Below are positions 28,699 through 37,450 of a DNA stretch of 64,000 nucleotides, piece by piece. A program made the translations under genes and the position numbers. The stretch is from the NCBI RefSeq assembly GCF_029837695.1, contig NZ_JAOEEA010000011.1, forward strand, positions 117,775 through 181,774. Reading direction: 5' to 3'. The stretch is from Pseudomonas sp. GD04019 (GTDB taxonomy: Bacteria > Pseudomonadota > Gammaproteobacteria > Pseudomonadales > Pseudomonadaceae). Below the pieces are notes generated by a model that saw nothing but the letters and a program-made list of their open reading frames with translations, was not told where the DNA came from and made no database searches. Position 1 is the stretch's first letter. Each line of letters opens with the position of its first letter.

Positions 28699-29679
28699 AT
28701 GTACGAGAAAGACAATCTGCAGTGGGGGCTGTTGCACGCCTTCGTCCTGGACGGTCGGGGCGGCGCGCGCAGTCTGGAGTGGGATCAGCTGGAGGGGCTA
28801 CAGCTCACCGAGCAGGAGAGTCTCTGGCTGCACTGGGACAGAGGCCATCCGCAAACCCGTGCCTGGCTGCGCGAGCACAGCGGCCTCAGCGAATTCAGCT
28901 GCGATCTGCTGCTGGAGGAGAACACCCGGCCGCGCCTGCTGGCACTGCCCGAGCATGAGCTGCTGCTGTTCCTGCGCGGCGTCAATCTGAATCCCGGCGC
29001 CGATCCTGAAGACATGGTTTCGGCGCGCATCTTCGCCAGCGCTCGCCGTGTCATTTCCCTGCGCCTGCGCCCCCTGCGCGCCACCGAAGAGCTGATCGCC
29101 CTGCTGGAGCAGGGCCAGGGCCCGCGCGACAGCACCGAGCTGGTGTTGCAACTGGCCCACTACCTCACCGACCGAGTCGACGGGCTGATCGATGGCCTTT
29201 CTGATCAGTTGGAGGGGCAGGAGGAACGCCTCGACAGCGACGAACGCTTCATGCCCGATCACGGCGTGGTGCTGCATGTGCGCCGCCGCGCCGCCGGCCT
29301 GCGCCGCTTCCTGGCGCCCCAGCGGGACATCTTTGCCCAGCTGACGCGCAACGGTTATGGCGACGGCGACCAGTGGAACGAGCTCAACAACCGGCTGACC
29401 CGCTACCTGGAAGAGCTGGAGATGATTCGCGAGCGGGTCGGGCTGGTGCTGGAGTCAGAGCATCGGCGGATGAACGAGAAGATGAACCGGGCCATGTACC
29501 TGCTCGGCGTGACCACGGTGTTTTTCCTGCCCATGAGCTTTCTCACCGGCCTGCTCGGCATCAATGTCGGCGGTATCCCCGGGGCCGATAGCCAATATGG
29601 TTTCCTGCTGATCTGCGCCATTCTTGCCAGTGTCGGCGCGCTGCAGTGGTGGGTGTTCCGCCGGCTGCGCTGGCTCTAG
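28699..29679 (+). CDS. cmaX: CorA-family zinc/magnesium transporter-like protein CmaX
   Basis: About 326 residues from the ATG at 28699; GTG codons at 28678 and 28687 are alternatives and none has a clear Shine-Dalgarno. The N-terminal cytoplasmic domain ends in a long helix (WNELNNRLTRYLEELEMIRERV). It is followed by two C-terminal membrane helices with FLPMSFLTGLLGINVGGIPG, the zinc-transporter ZntB version (GIN) of the CorA GMN motif. First gene of the cmaX-crfX-cmpX-sigX-oprF series seen in Pseudomonas. Confidence 0.9.
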   Translation: MYEKDNLQWGLLHAFVLDGRGGARSLEWDQLEGLQLTEQESLWLHWDRGHPQTRAWLREHSGLSEFSCDLLLEENTRPRLLALPEHELLLFLRGVNLNPGADPEDMVSARIFASARRVISLRLRPLRATEELIALLEQGQGPRDSTELVLQLAHYLTDRVDGLIDGLSDQLEGQEERLDSDERFMPDHGVVLHVRRRAAGLRRFLAPQRDIFAQLTRNGYGDGDQWNELNNRLTRYLEELEMIRERVGLVLESEHRRMNEKMNRAMYLLGVTTVFFLPMSFLTGLLGINVGGIPGADSQYGFLLICAILASVGALQWWVFRRLRWL

Positions 29680-29734
29680 ATGTGACTTGCGCCTGGGTCA
29701 CCACGTCTAGGCAACAAATCCATGCGAGGTAGGC

Positions 29735-29971
29735 ATGTACGATCCTTTTGAAGAGTCCCTGCGCGATCTGCTCAAGTCGCAGCCCGCGGACCACGATGAT
29801 GACGCGACCCTCGGCCGTGTGCTGAAGACCGCCAACCGCCAGGTCGGCGCCGGCGATCTCTTCGGTCTCATGGGGCGAGGCCTCGAAGCCATCATGATCG
29901 CCCTCAACAACGGTTCCGCACACGTGGCACCGGTTTCCCGCCGCACCCGCGCCGCAGACAAGGCTGACTGA
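29735..29971 (+). CDS. crfX: CrfX, small conserved protein of the SigX locus
   Basis: 78 residues, hydrophilic with one amphipathic stretch (LFGLMGRGLEAIMIALNN). It starts MYDPFEESLRDLLKSQ. Function is unknown. It is recognised by position and sequence as the small gene between cmaX and cmpX, and is two bases from cmpX. Confidence 0.85.
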   Translation: MYDPFEESLRDLLKSQPADHDDDATLGRVLKTANRQVGAGDLFGLMGRGLEAIMIALNNGSAHVAPVSRRTRAADKAD

Positions 29972-29973
29972 AT

Positions 29974-30798
29974 ATGGAATTCGATCCCTGGACTCAAAGT
30001 CTCGTTAACGCCATGAGCTCGGTATGGGCTCCCGTCGCGGGCTTCATCCCTCGTTTCTTCGGCGCCCTGGTCGTGGTGCTGCTCGGTTTCGTGGTGGCCA
30101 AGCTGCTCGATACCCTGTTGTCCAAGCTGCTGGCCAAGCTCGGCCTGGACCGCCTGATGGCGGGTACCGGCCTGAACAAGATGCTTTCCCGGGTTGGCAT
30201 CCAGGTGCCGGTATCGACCCTGATCGGCAAGATCGTCTACTGGTTTGTTCTGCTGATCTTCCTGGTTTCCGCCGCCGAATCCCTGGGGCTGGACCGTGTG
30301 TCCGCCACTCTCGATGTGCTGGCGCTCTATCTGCCCAAGGTACTTGGCGCCGCCGTGATCATGCTGTCCGGCGTGCTGCTGGCTCAACTGGTCAGCAGCC
30401 TGGTGCGCGGCGCTGCGGAAGGCGTGGGCCTGGATTACGCCGCCGGCCTCGGCCGCATTGCCCAGGGCCTGGTCATCATCATCAGTATCTCGGTGGCAAT
30501 CGGTCAGCTGGAAGTGAAGACCGAACTGCTGAACAACGTGATCGCCATCGTGCTGATTTCCGTGGGCCTGGCAGTTGCCCTTGCGCTAGGCCTGGGCAGC
30601 CGCGAAATTGCCGGACAGATTCTGGCCGGCATCTATGTTCGCGAACTCTATGAGGTCGGGCAACAAGTGAAGATTGGCGATGTCGAAGGCCAGATCGAGG
30701 AGATCGGTACCGTGAAGACCGTGCTACTCACCGAAGAGGGTGAGCTGGTTTCGGTGGCCAACCGTACCCTGCTCGAGCAGCGCGTCAGCAGCCGCTGA
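29974..30798 (+). CDS. cmpX: CmpX, small-conductance mechanosensitive-channel-like membrane protein
   Basis: 274 residues with about four membrane helices (for example FFGALVVVLLGFVVAKLLDTLL, VLGAAVIMLSGVLLAQLV and NNVIAIVLISVGLAVALALGLG). A C-terminal MscS-like beta domain follows (GQQVKIGDVEGQIEEIGTVKTVLLTEEGELVSVANRTLL). Work in Pseudomonas ties CmpX to envelope stress and SigX activity. It lies directly before sigX. Confidence 0.92.
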   Translation: MEFDPWTQSLVNAMSSVWAPVAGFIPRFFGALVVVLLGFVVAKLLDTLLSKLLAKLGLDRLMAGTGLNKMLSRVGIQVPVSTLIGKIVYWFVLLIFLVSAAESLGLDRVSATLDVLALYLPKVLGAAVIMLSGVLLAQLVSSLVRGAAEGVGLDYAAGLGRIAQGLVIIISISVAIGQLEVKTELLNNVIAIVLISVGLAVALALGLGSREIAGQILAGIYVRELYEVGQQVKIGDVEGQIEEIGTVKTVLLTEEGELVSVANRTLLEQRVSSR

Positions 30799-30887
30799 CG
30801 CGCCAATCCCTGCTAATGTATGCGACCAGCGCTTCTCGCGTTGCGCTCTGGCGCTGCCTTCTGACCTGACTGTCGGCACGAGTTGTT

Positions 30888-31478
30888 TTGAACAAGGCCC
30901 AATCGCTTCCCACGCGGTACGACCCACGCGAGCTCTCGGACGAGGAGCTGGTGCAGCGTGCGCATGTCGAGCTGTTCCACATCACGCGTGCTTACGAAGA
31001 GCTGATGCGGCGTTACCAGCGGACTCTGTTCAATGTCTGTGCGCGTTACCTCGGTAACGAGCGTGATGCCGATGATGTCTGCCAGGAAGTTATGCTGAAA
31101 GTTCTCTATGGGCTGAAGAACTTCGAAGGCAAGTCCAAGTTCAAGACATGGCTATATAGCATCACGTATAACGAGTGTATTACTCAGTATCGCAAGGAGC
31201 GGCGCAAACGCCGCCTGCTCGATGCATTGAGTCTCGACCCGTTGGAAGAGGCTTCCGAAGAGAAGGCGCCCAAGCTGGAAGAGAAGGGCGGCCTGGATCG
31301 CTGGTTGGTACATGTCAATCCCATAGACCGGGAAATCCTGGTATTGCGCTTTGTTGCGGAACTGGAGTTCCAGGAAATCGCCGACATCATGCATATGGGC
31401 CTTAGCGCCACCAAGATGCGCTACAAGCGCGCGCTCGACCGCCTGCGAGAAAAATTCGGCAATGTCAGTGAAACTTAA
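30888..31478 (+). CDS. sigX: ECF sigma factor SigX
   Basis: 196 residues from a TTG start. Region 2 has the -10 recognition stretch YQRTLFNVCARYLGNERDADDVCQEVMLKVL and FKTWLYSITYNE. Region 4 is REILVLRFVAELEFQEIADIMHMGLSATKMRYKRALDRLRE. SigX drives oprF and membrane-fluidity genes in Pseudomonas. No anti-sigma gene is adjacent; cmpX upstream is the candidate sensor. Confidence 0.94.
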   Translation: MNKAQSLPTRYDPRELSDEELVQRAHVELFHITRAYEELMRRYQRTLFNVCARYLGNERDADDVCQEVMLKVLYGLKNFEGKSKFKTWLYSITYNECITQYRKERRKRRLLDALSLDPLEEASEEKAPKLEEKGGLDRWLVHVNPIDREILVLRFVAELEFQEIADIMHMGLSATKMRYKRALDRLREKFGNVSET

Positions 31479-31498
31479 TTAGCCGAACAGCCTCTTAC

Positions 31499-31539
31499 GC
31501 GCAGTGTGCGCGAAGAAATATCACCACACAGCAGTGTGT
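31499..31539 (+). promoter_or_regulatory. Two tandem hairpins in the sigX-oprF intergenic region
   Basis: CGCGCA-GTG-TGCGCG at 31499-31513 and CACAC-AGCA-GTGTG at 31526-31539 precede the probable oprF promoter/leader. Neither has a T run, so full termination of sigX transcripts is not expected; partial read-through into oprF is plausible. Confidence 0.5.
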
Positions 31540-31621
31540 AGTTTTGTTACAATCGCCGCCATGTTGTTCTCGGTCGCTCGGGCCGGGCAACTATTAATCG
31601 TCTTTTGATGGGGATTTACGG

Positions 31622-32584
31622 ATGAAACTGAAAAACACCTTGGGCGCCGTCATCGGTACTCTGGTTGCCACCACTTCGCTGAACGTATTGGCTCAAGGCC
31701 AGGGCGCTGTCGAAATCGAAGGCTTCGCCAAGAAGCAGTACTTCGATGAAGCTCGCGACTTCAAGAACGATGGCAACCTGTTCGGTGGCTCCATCGGTTA
31801 CTTCCTGACCGATGACGTCGAGCTGCGCCTGGGTTACGACGAAGTGCACAACGCTCGTGCCGAAGACGGCCGCAACATCAAGGGCTCCAACACCGCCCTG
31901 GATGCTCTGTACCACTTCAACACTTCTGCCGACAGCCTGCGTCCGTACGTCTCCGCTGGCTTCTCCGACCAGAGCATCGGCCAGAACGGCCGTAGCGGTC
32001 GCAACGGTTCCACCTTCGCCAACCTGGGCGGTGGTGCCAAGTACTACTTCACCGAGAACTTCTACGCCCGTGCTGGCGTTGAAGCTCAGTACAACATCGA
32101 CCAGGGCGACACCGAGTGGGCCCCGAGCGTTGGTGTCGGTCTGAACTTCGGCGGCGGCTCCAAGCCGGCTCCGGTTGCCGAGCCAGTCGCTGAGCCAGTT
32201 GCCGAAGTCGCCCCGACTCCGGAGCCGGCCGAAACCGTTCGCGTCGAGCTGGACGTGAAGTTCGACTTCGACAAGTCCAAGGTCAAAGAAGAAAGCTACG
32301 GTGATATCAAGAACCTGGCCGACTTCATGAACCAGTACCCGCAGACCAACACCACCGTTGAAGGCCACACCGACTCCGTCGGCACCGACGCCTACAACCA
32401 GAAGCTGTCCGAGCGTCGTGCCAACGCCGTTCGTGAAGTACTGGTCAACCAGTACGGTGTAGGTTCCGAGCGCGTTGGCTCGGTTGGCTACGGCGAGTCC
32501 CGCCCGGTTGCCGACAACGCCACCGAAGCCGGTCGCGCGGTTAACCGTCGCGTAGAAGCTGAAGTGGAAGCCCAGGCCAAGTAA
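31622..32584 (+). CDS. oprF: Major outer-membrane porin OprF (OmpA family)
   Basis: 320 residues. There is a signal peptide (first ~24 residues, ending LAQGQ), then an eight-stranded barrel in the first half with alternating strands such as GGSIGYFLTDDVELRLGY. A Pro/Ala/Glu hinge (PVAEPVAEPVAEVAPTPEP) follows, then a C-terminal OmpA peptidoglycan-binding domain with VEGHTDSVGTDAYNQKLSERRA. It lacks the Cys pair I recall in the P. aeruginosa OprF hinge, as in several other species. GGGGATTTACGG precedes the ATG, and a terminator follows. Confidence 0.96.
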   Translation: MKLKNTLGAVIGTLVATTSLNVLAQGQGAVEIEGFAKKQYFDEARDFKNDGNLFGGSIGYFLTDDVELRLGYDEVHNARAEDGRNIKGSNTALDALYHFNTSADSLRPYVSAGFSDQSIGQNGRSGRNGSTFANLGGGAKYYFTENFYARAGVEAQYNIDQGDTEWAPSVGVGLNFGGGSKPAPVAEPVAEPVAEVAPTPEPAETVRVELDVKFDFDKSKVKEESYGDIKNLADFMNQYPQTNTTVEGHTDSVGTDAYNQKLSERRANAVREVLVNQYGVGSERVGSVGYGESRPVADNATEAGRAVNRRVEAEVEAQAK

Positions 32585-32602
32585 TTGGCGCTGAGCTTTG
32601 CA

Positions 32603-32630
32603 GAAAACCCGGCCTAGGCCGGGTTTTTTG
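32603..32630 (+). terminator. Rho-independent terminator of oprF
   Basis: AAAACCCGGCCTAGGCCGGGTTTTTTG just after the stop codon. Confidence 0.92.
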
Positions 32631-32747
32631 TGGGCTTCAGAAGGTTTCGGAAGCCACGGTATTTCTCCCCTCAACGGGCATTGTAAGGCCGACTCAGCCT
32701 GATTAGACTGCGCGGCAATTCAGCCCCTCGCAGTACCAAGGATTGTC

Positions 32748-33587
32748 ATGATCAAGAAATGTCTGTTCCCGGCGGCCGGTTACGGCACTCGCTTTCTGCC
32801 AGCCACCAAGGCCATGCCCAAGGAAATGCTGCCAGTGGTCAACAAGCCGCTGATCCAGTACGGCGTCGAGGAGGCTCTGGAAGCAGGCCTGAGCGAGATT
32901 GCCATGGTCACCGGGCGTGGCAAGCGCGCGCTGGAAGACCATTTCGACATCAGCTACGAGCTGGAGCACCAGATTCAGGGCACCGACAAGGAGAAGTACC
33001 TGGTCGGCATCCGTCGCCTGATCGACGAGTGCAGCTTCTCCTACACCCGTCAGATCGAGATGAAAGGTCTGGGCCACGCCATCCTCAGCGGCCGCCCGCT
33101 GATCGGTGACGAACCGTTCGCCGTGGTGCTGGCCGACGACCTGTGCTTCAACCTCGAAGGCGACGGCGTGCTGCAGCAGATGGTCAAGCTGTACAACCAG
33201 TTCCGCTGCTCCATCGTTGCCATCCAGGAAGTACCGCCGGAGGAAACTTCCAAGTACGGCGTGATCGCTGGCGAAATGATCCGCGACGACATCTACCGCG
33301 TGAACAACATGGTCGAGAAGCCGAAGCCGGAAGACGCCCCGTCCAACCTGGCGATCATCGGCCGCTACATCCTGACCCCGGACATCTTCGACCTGATCGA
33401 GAAGACCGAGCCGGGCAAGGGTGGCGAGATCCAGATCACCGACGCGCTGATGAAGCAGGCCCAGGATGGCTGCGTGATCGCCTACAAGTTCAAGGGCAAG
33501 CGTTTCGACTGCGGCGGCGCCGAGGGCTACATCGACGCCACCAACTTCTGCTTCGAGAACCTGTACAAGACCGGCAAGGCCTACTGA
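32748..33587 (+). CDS. galU: UTP-glucose-1-phosphate uridylyltransferase
   Basis: 279 residues. Nucleotidyltransferase signatures are FPAAGYGTRFLPATKAMPKEMLPV (activating Lys and Gly-Arg loop), VVLADDLCF, VEKPKPEDAPSNLAIIGRYIL and GKRFDCGGAEGYIDA. It makes UDP-glucose for LPS, alginate-type polysaccharides and periplasmic glucans. Standard length, clear start. Confidence 0.96.
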   Translation: MIKKCLFPAAGYGTRFLPATKAMPKEMLPVVNKPLIQYGVEEALEAGLSEIAMVTGRGKRALEDHFDISYELEHQIQGTDKEKYLVGIRRLIDECSFSYTRQIEMKGLGHAILSGRPLIGDEPFAVVLADDLCFNLEGDGVLQQMVKLYNQFRCSIVAIQEVPPEETSKYGVIAGEMIRDDIYRVNNMVEKPKPEDAPSNLAIIGRYILTPDIFDLIEKTEPGKGGEIQITDALMKQAQDGCVIAYKFKGKRFDCGGAEGYIDATNFCFENLYKTGKAY

Positions 33588-33605
33588 TAGGCCGTTGCTG
33601 TCAGC

Positions 33606-33627
33606 AAAGCCACCTGCGGGTGGCTTT
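33606..33627 (+). terminator. Probable terminator of galU
   Basis: AAAGCCACC-TGCG-GGTGGCTTT, a nine-base stem followed only by a broken T run, lies 19 bases after the stop. Confidence 0.6.
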
Positions 33628-33647
33628 GTCGTTTCTGACCTGCCGAC

Positions 33648-34070
33648 TCAGGGGATGGGCATCGCCTCCGAACCGGGCCCCAACGGCTGGCCGTAGCTGA
33701 ACTCGACGTAGTTGCCTGCAGGGTCGCGCAGGCCGCAGTAGTAACCGACCGGGTAGGGCTCGTCCCGTGGTGCCCAGACCAGGCAGCCGGCCTCGGCGGC
33801 TCTTCTGGCGATCTCATCGACCACCTCGCGACTGGCCACGGCAAAGCCGAAATGGCTGTAGTCGTTCGCCGCCAGTTGGCGATCGGTACCGCCGGGCATG
33901 ATCACGAAGATGAACTGGTGTTCCTTGCCTGGCTCGGCCATCCAGACGATCTTCGAGCCCTTGCCGGCCCGTTCGTGAATCACCCGCATGGCGCAGAAGT
34001 CGCGGTAGAAATCCACGCAGGGCTGCAGCTCGGGAACGTGCAGGGCGACATGGGTGAGGGTGGGGCGCAT
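33648..34070 (-). CDS. VOC-superfamily (glyoxalase-like) protein
   Basis: 140 residues. It has two beta-alpha-beta-beta-beta halves: THVALHVPELQPCVDFYRDFCAMRVIHE (metal His) and SHFGFAVASREVVDEIARRA, ending with GLRDPAGNYVEFSYG, the typical DPxGNxxE metal-Glu motif. The metal ligands are intact, so it is likely an active lyase, dioxygenase or isomerase. The substrate is unknown. Confidence 0.85.
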   Translation of the reverse strand: MRPTLTHVALHVPELQPCVDFYRDFCAMRVIHERAGKGSKIVWMAEPGKEHQFIFVIMPGGTDRQLAANDYSHFGFAVASREVVDEIARRAAEAGCLVWAPRDEPYPVGYYCGLRDPAGNYVEFSYGQPLGPGSEAMPIP

Positions 34071-34184
34071 GGCGATCCTCCTGGCGAACCGCGGCGGCGC
34101 GGCTCGGGTCTAGTCCTACATCATCCAGCATACACGCAGCCCCCGGGCTCTCCGGTATGCTTGTCGCCTGCAAGGAGAACTGCG

Positions 34185-35543
34185 ATGTCCTATGAATTCG
34201 ACCTGTTCGTGATCGGCGCCGGTTCCGGCGGTGTGCGTGCCGCCCGTTTCGCCGCCGGCTTCGGCGCCAAGGTGGCGGTGGCCGAGAGCCGCTATCTGGG
34301 CGGCACCTGCGTCAACGTCGGCTGCGTGCCGAAGAAGTTTCTGGTGTATGGCGCCCATTTTGCCGACGACTTCGAGCAGGCCGCGGGCTTTGGCTGGAGT
34401 TCGGACGAGCCGCAGTTCGACTGGCCGACTCTGATCGCCAACAAGAACCGCGAGATCCAGCGCCTCAACGGCATCTACCGCAACCTGCTGGTCAACAGCG
34501 GCGTCACTCTGTTGGAAGGCCATGCCAAGCTGACCGGCCCGCATGAGGTGGAGATCAACGGTCAGCGCCACAGCGCCAAACACATCCTGATCGCCACCGG
34601 TGGCTGGCCGCAGGTGCCGGATATCCCCGGCAAGGAACTGGCAATCACCTCCAACGAGGCGTTTTTCCTCGAACAGCTACCCAAGCGCGTGCTGGTGGTG
34701 GGCGGCGGCTATATCGCCGTCGAGTTCGCCTCGATCTTCCATGGCCTCGGTGCCGAGACCTCGCTGCTGTATCGCAAGGATCTGTTCTTGCGCGGCTTCG
34801 ACGGCGCGGTGCGCCAGCACCTCAAGGAGGAGTTGGAGAAGAAGGGCCTGGACCTGCAGTTCAATACCGACATCACCCGTATCGAGCGCCAGGCCGACGG
34901 CAGCCTGCTGGCCACTCTGAAAGATGGCCGCGAGCTGGCCACCGACTGCGTGTTCTACGCCACCGGGCGCCGGCCGATGTTGGATAACCTGGGATTGGAA
35001 AACACCGGCGTGAAGCTCGACGACAAGGGCTTCATCCACGTCAATGAGCAGTTCGAGACCAGCGAGCCCTCGATCCTCGCCCTCGGCGATGTGATCGGCC
35101 GCGTGCAGCTCACCCCGGTGGCGCTGGCCGAAGGCATGGCGGTGGCCCGACGGCTGTTCAAGCCGGAGGAATACCGCAAGCTGGATTACAACCTTATTCC
35201 CACCGCCGTGTTCAGCCTGCCGAATATCGCCACCGTCGGCCTGACCGAGGAGCAGGCGCGCGAGCAGGGCCACGAAGTGAGGATTTTCGAGAGCCGCTTC
35301 CGGCCGATGAAACTGACCCTGACCGAGTGCCAGGAGCGTACCTTGATGAAGCTGGTGGTCGACGCCAGGAACGACAAGGTGCTCGGTTGCCACATGGTCG
35401 GGCCGGAGTCCGGCGAGATCGTCCAGGGCCTGGCCGTGGCGCTCAAAGCCGGGGCTACCAAGCGCATCTTCGACGAGACCCTGGGCATCCACCCGACTGC
35501 CGCCGAGGAGTTTGTTACCATGCGCGCCCCTGTGACCAGCTGA
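34185..35543 (+). CDS. gor: Glutathione-disulfide reductase
   Basis: 452 residues from the ATG at 34185, which has AAGGAGAACTGCG in front. FAD-binding DLFVIGAGSGGVRAARFAA, redox-active GGTCVNVGCVPKK (CVNVGC), NADP-binding VLVVGGGYIAVEFASIF, and the C-terminal interface motif HPTAAEEFVTM with the catalytic His. It regenerates reduced glutathione. No separate regulator is visible nearby. Confidence 0.95.
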   Translation: MSYEFDLFVIGAGSGGVRAARFAAGFGAKVAVAESRYLGGTCVNVGCVPKKFLVYGAHFADDFEQAAGFGWSSDEPQFDWPTLIANKNREIQRLNGIYRNLLVNSGVTLLEGHAKLTGPHEVEINGQRHSAKHILIATGGWPQVPDIPGKELAITSNEAFFLEQLPKRVLVVGGGYIAVEFASIFHGLGAETSLLYRKDLFLRGFDGAVRQHLKEELEKKGLDLQFNTDITRIERQADGSLLATLKDGRELATDCVFYATGRRPMLDNLGLENTGVKLDDKGFIHVNEQFETSEPSILALGDVIGRVQLTPVALAEGMAVARRLFKPEEYRKLDYNLIPTAVFSLPNIATVGLTEEQAREQGHEVRIFESRFRPMKLTLTECQERTLMKLVVDARNDKVLGCHMVGPESGEIVQGLAVALKAGATKRIFDETLGIHPTAAEEFVTMRAPVTS

Positions 35544-35550
35544 AGGCGCC

Positions 35551-36174
35551 ATGCAGCAGATCTTCTACCTTGCCGACCTGTTCGGCGTCGCCGTTTTCGC
35601 CATCACCGGCGCGCTGATGGCGGGGCGCAAGTCCATGGACCTGTTCGGTGTGCTGGTCATCGCCGTGATCACCGCGCTGGGGGGCGGCACCCTGCGTGAC
35701 CTGATCCTGGACAACCATCCGGTCAGCTGGATTCGCAACGATACCTATATCCTGATCGCCTCCATCGCCGCCGTCGGCACGGTGCTCTGGGTACGCCTGA
35801 CCCAGCCGATCCACGAGCGCGGGCTGCTGATCGCCGATGCCTTCGGCCTGGCCGTGTTCACCGTGATCGGCACCGAGGTGGCACTGCAGCACAACGTGCC
35901 CTACAGCACGGCGGTGATCATGGGCGTGATGACCGGCGTGGCCGGTGGGGTGATGCGCGACGTGATCTGCAACGAGATCCCGCTGATCTTCCAGAAGGAG
36001 ATCTACGCCACCGCCTGTATCCTCGGCTCGCTGGTGTTCATCGTCATGCGCGAGCTGGAGACGCCGCATTGGCTGGATACCGGGGTCGCCATGCTGGCCG
36101 TGCTGCTGACCCGCCTGGCGGCGATTCGCTGGCACCTGTCGTTGCCGCGCTTCCATCTGCTGGATCGCGACTGA
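35551..36174 (+). CDS. TRIC-type (UPF0126/YadS) membrane channel protein
   Basis: 207 residues with six to seven helices arranged as an internal repeat. FGVAVFAITGALMAGRKSMDLFGV and GLAVFTVIGTEVALQHNVPYSTAVIMGVMTGVAGGVMRDVIC are the paired halves carrying the GG-x-x-RD motif (GGGTLRDLIL, GGVMRDVI). Bacterial members are trimeric cation channels; the YadS group has also been linked to glycine uptake. The start is seven bases after gor. Confidence 0.88.
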   Translation: MQQIFYLADLFGVAVFAITGALMAGRKSMDLFGVLVIAVITALGGGTLRDLILDNHPVSWIRNDTYILIASIAAVGTVLWVRLTQPIHERGLLIADAFGLAVFTVIGTEVALQHNVPYSTAVIMGVMTGVAGGVMRDVICNEIPLIFQKEIYATACILGSLVFIVMRELETPHWLDTGVAMLAVLLTRLAAIRWHLSLPRFHLLDRD

Positions 36175-36192
36175 CGCCAGGCGCCTTGCGTA

Positions 36193-36654
36193 TCAATGGT
36201 GGTGTTCGGCCTTCGGCGCCTCGGCCTCGATGGCGACTTCCACCTCCACCTTGCCGGCCTTCTCGAACTGCAGGGTCAGCGGGAAGCGTTCGCCGGCCAC
36301 CAGCGGCTGCTTCAGGCCAAACAGCATGACGTGGTTGCTGCCGGGTTCGAAGCGTGCCTCGCCATTGGCGGGCACGCCCACCGAGTCGACCTTCTGCATC
36401 TTCATCACGTCGCCCAGGTGCACATGGGTGTGCAGCTCGGCCGTGGCGGCCAGGGGCGTGCTGGCGCCGAGCAGACGGTCGCCCTCGGTACCTTTGTTGT
36501 GCACCACGAAATAGGCGGCGCCATTGGGCGCAGTAGGCGGCAGCGCGCGCGACCAGGGATGCTCGATATGCAGCGCGCCGATGCTGTAGTCATGGGCGAA
36601 TACGGGGTTGCCGAACAGGGCGAGCAGAACGAACGGGGCCAGCTTCAGGCGCAT
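36193..36654 (-). CDS. Periplasmic copper chaperone PCu(A)C
   Basis: 153 residues with a 20-residue signal peptide ending VFA. The Cu(I) motif H-M...H-x-M is present as HTHVHLGDVMKM then, about 30 residues later, NHVMLFGL. The C-terminus is His-rich (EHHH). Such proteins deliver copper to the CuA site of cytochrome oxidase. It stands alone, with no SCO gene adjacent. Confidence 0.88.
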   Translation of the reverse strand: MRLKLAPFVLLALFGNPVFAHDYSIGALHIEHPWSRALPPTAPNGAAYFVVHNKGTEGDRLLGASTPLAATAELHTHVHLGDVMKMQKVDSVGVPANGEARFEPGSNHVMLFGLKQPLVAGERFPLTLQFEKAGKVEVEVAIEAEAPKAEHHH

Positions 36655-36790
36655 GCGCGTACCTCCGGAGGGTGAGTTGTAGGCACCCTAGCACGAAGCG
36701 GTGCTACAGACGCTGCGGCAAAGTTGCGCAATGCGGGTAATATCTAGCTGCGGCCTGTGGACGGGTCGCCGAGTCGAGAGGTGGAAGAGA

Positions 36791-37450
36791 GTGCAATCCG
36801 AAAGCCTGACCCGAGGCCAGCTGCCGCCACTGGAGCAGTTGATCGCCTGCCACGAATGCGACCTGCTCATGCACCATCCGCATGTCGGGGAAGAGCAGAA
36901 GGCCTGCTGCCCCCGCTGCGGCTACGAGATGGTGGTGCATCGCTCGCAGATGCGCCGTCGTTCGCTGGCGCTGGTGCTGACCGCGCTGATCCTGTTCGTA
37001 CCGGCCAACTTCCTGCCGATCATGAGCCTCAGCATCCTCGGCCAGCATGCCGTGGATACGGTGTGGAGCGGGGTGGTGGGGCTGTATCACTCGAACATGC
37101 AGGGCGTGGCCGTGGTGGTGTTCTTCTGCAGCATGCTGGTGCCGCTGCTCAAGCTGCTGTGCCAGCTGTTCGTGCTGATCGCCATACCGCGGCCGGCTCT
37201 GCGGCCGCTGGCCTGCTACTGCTACCGCATCTATCACCACATGCGCGAGTGGGGCATGCTCGAGGTCTACCTGTTCGGCATTCTGGTGTCGATCGTCAAG
37301 CTGATCGACATGGCCAAGCTGCACCTGGGCGTGGGCCTGGCCTGCTTTGTTGCGCTGATGCTGGCGCAGATATGGCTGGAGGTCACCATGTCGCCACACC
37401 AGGTGTGGGATGCGCTGAGCGAAGAGGAGGATGGCGATGCGCGCACTTGA
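36791..37450 (+). CDS. PqiA-like inner-membrane protein, first half-size copy
   Basis: 219 residues from a GTG at 36791 (SD-like GAGG). A rubredoxin-like pair of CxxC motifs (CHECDLLMHH... and CCPRCGYEM) is followed by four membrane helices starting SLALVLTALILFVPANFLPIMSL, whose PANxLP sequence is the PqiA hallmark. E. coli PqiA holds two such units in one chain; here the second is a separate gene that overlaps by 14 bases. PqiA proteins feed MCE-domain lipid-transport tunnels. Confidence 0.85.
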   Translation: MQSESLTRGQLPPLEQLIACHECDLLMHHPHVGEEQKACCPRCGYEMVVHRSQMRRRSLALVLTALILFVPANFLPIMSLSILGQHAVDTVWSGVVGLYHSNMQGVAVVVFFCSMLVPLLKLLCQLFVLIAIPRPALRPLACYCYRIYHHMREWGMLEVYLFGILVSIVKLIDMAKLHLGVGLACFVALMLAQIWLEVTMSPHQVWDALSEEEDGDART

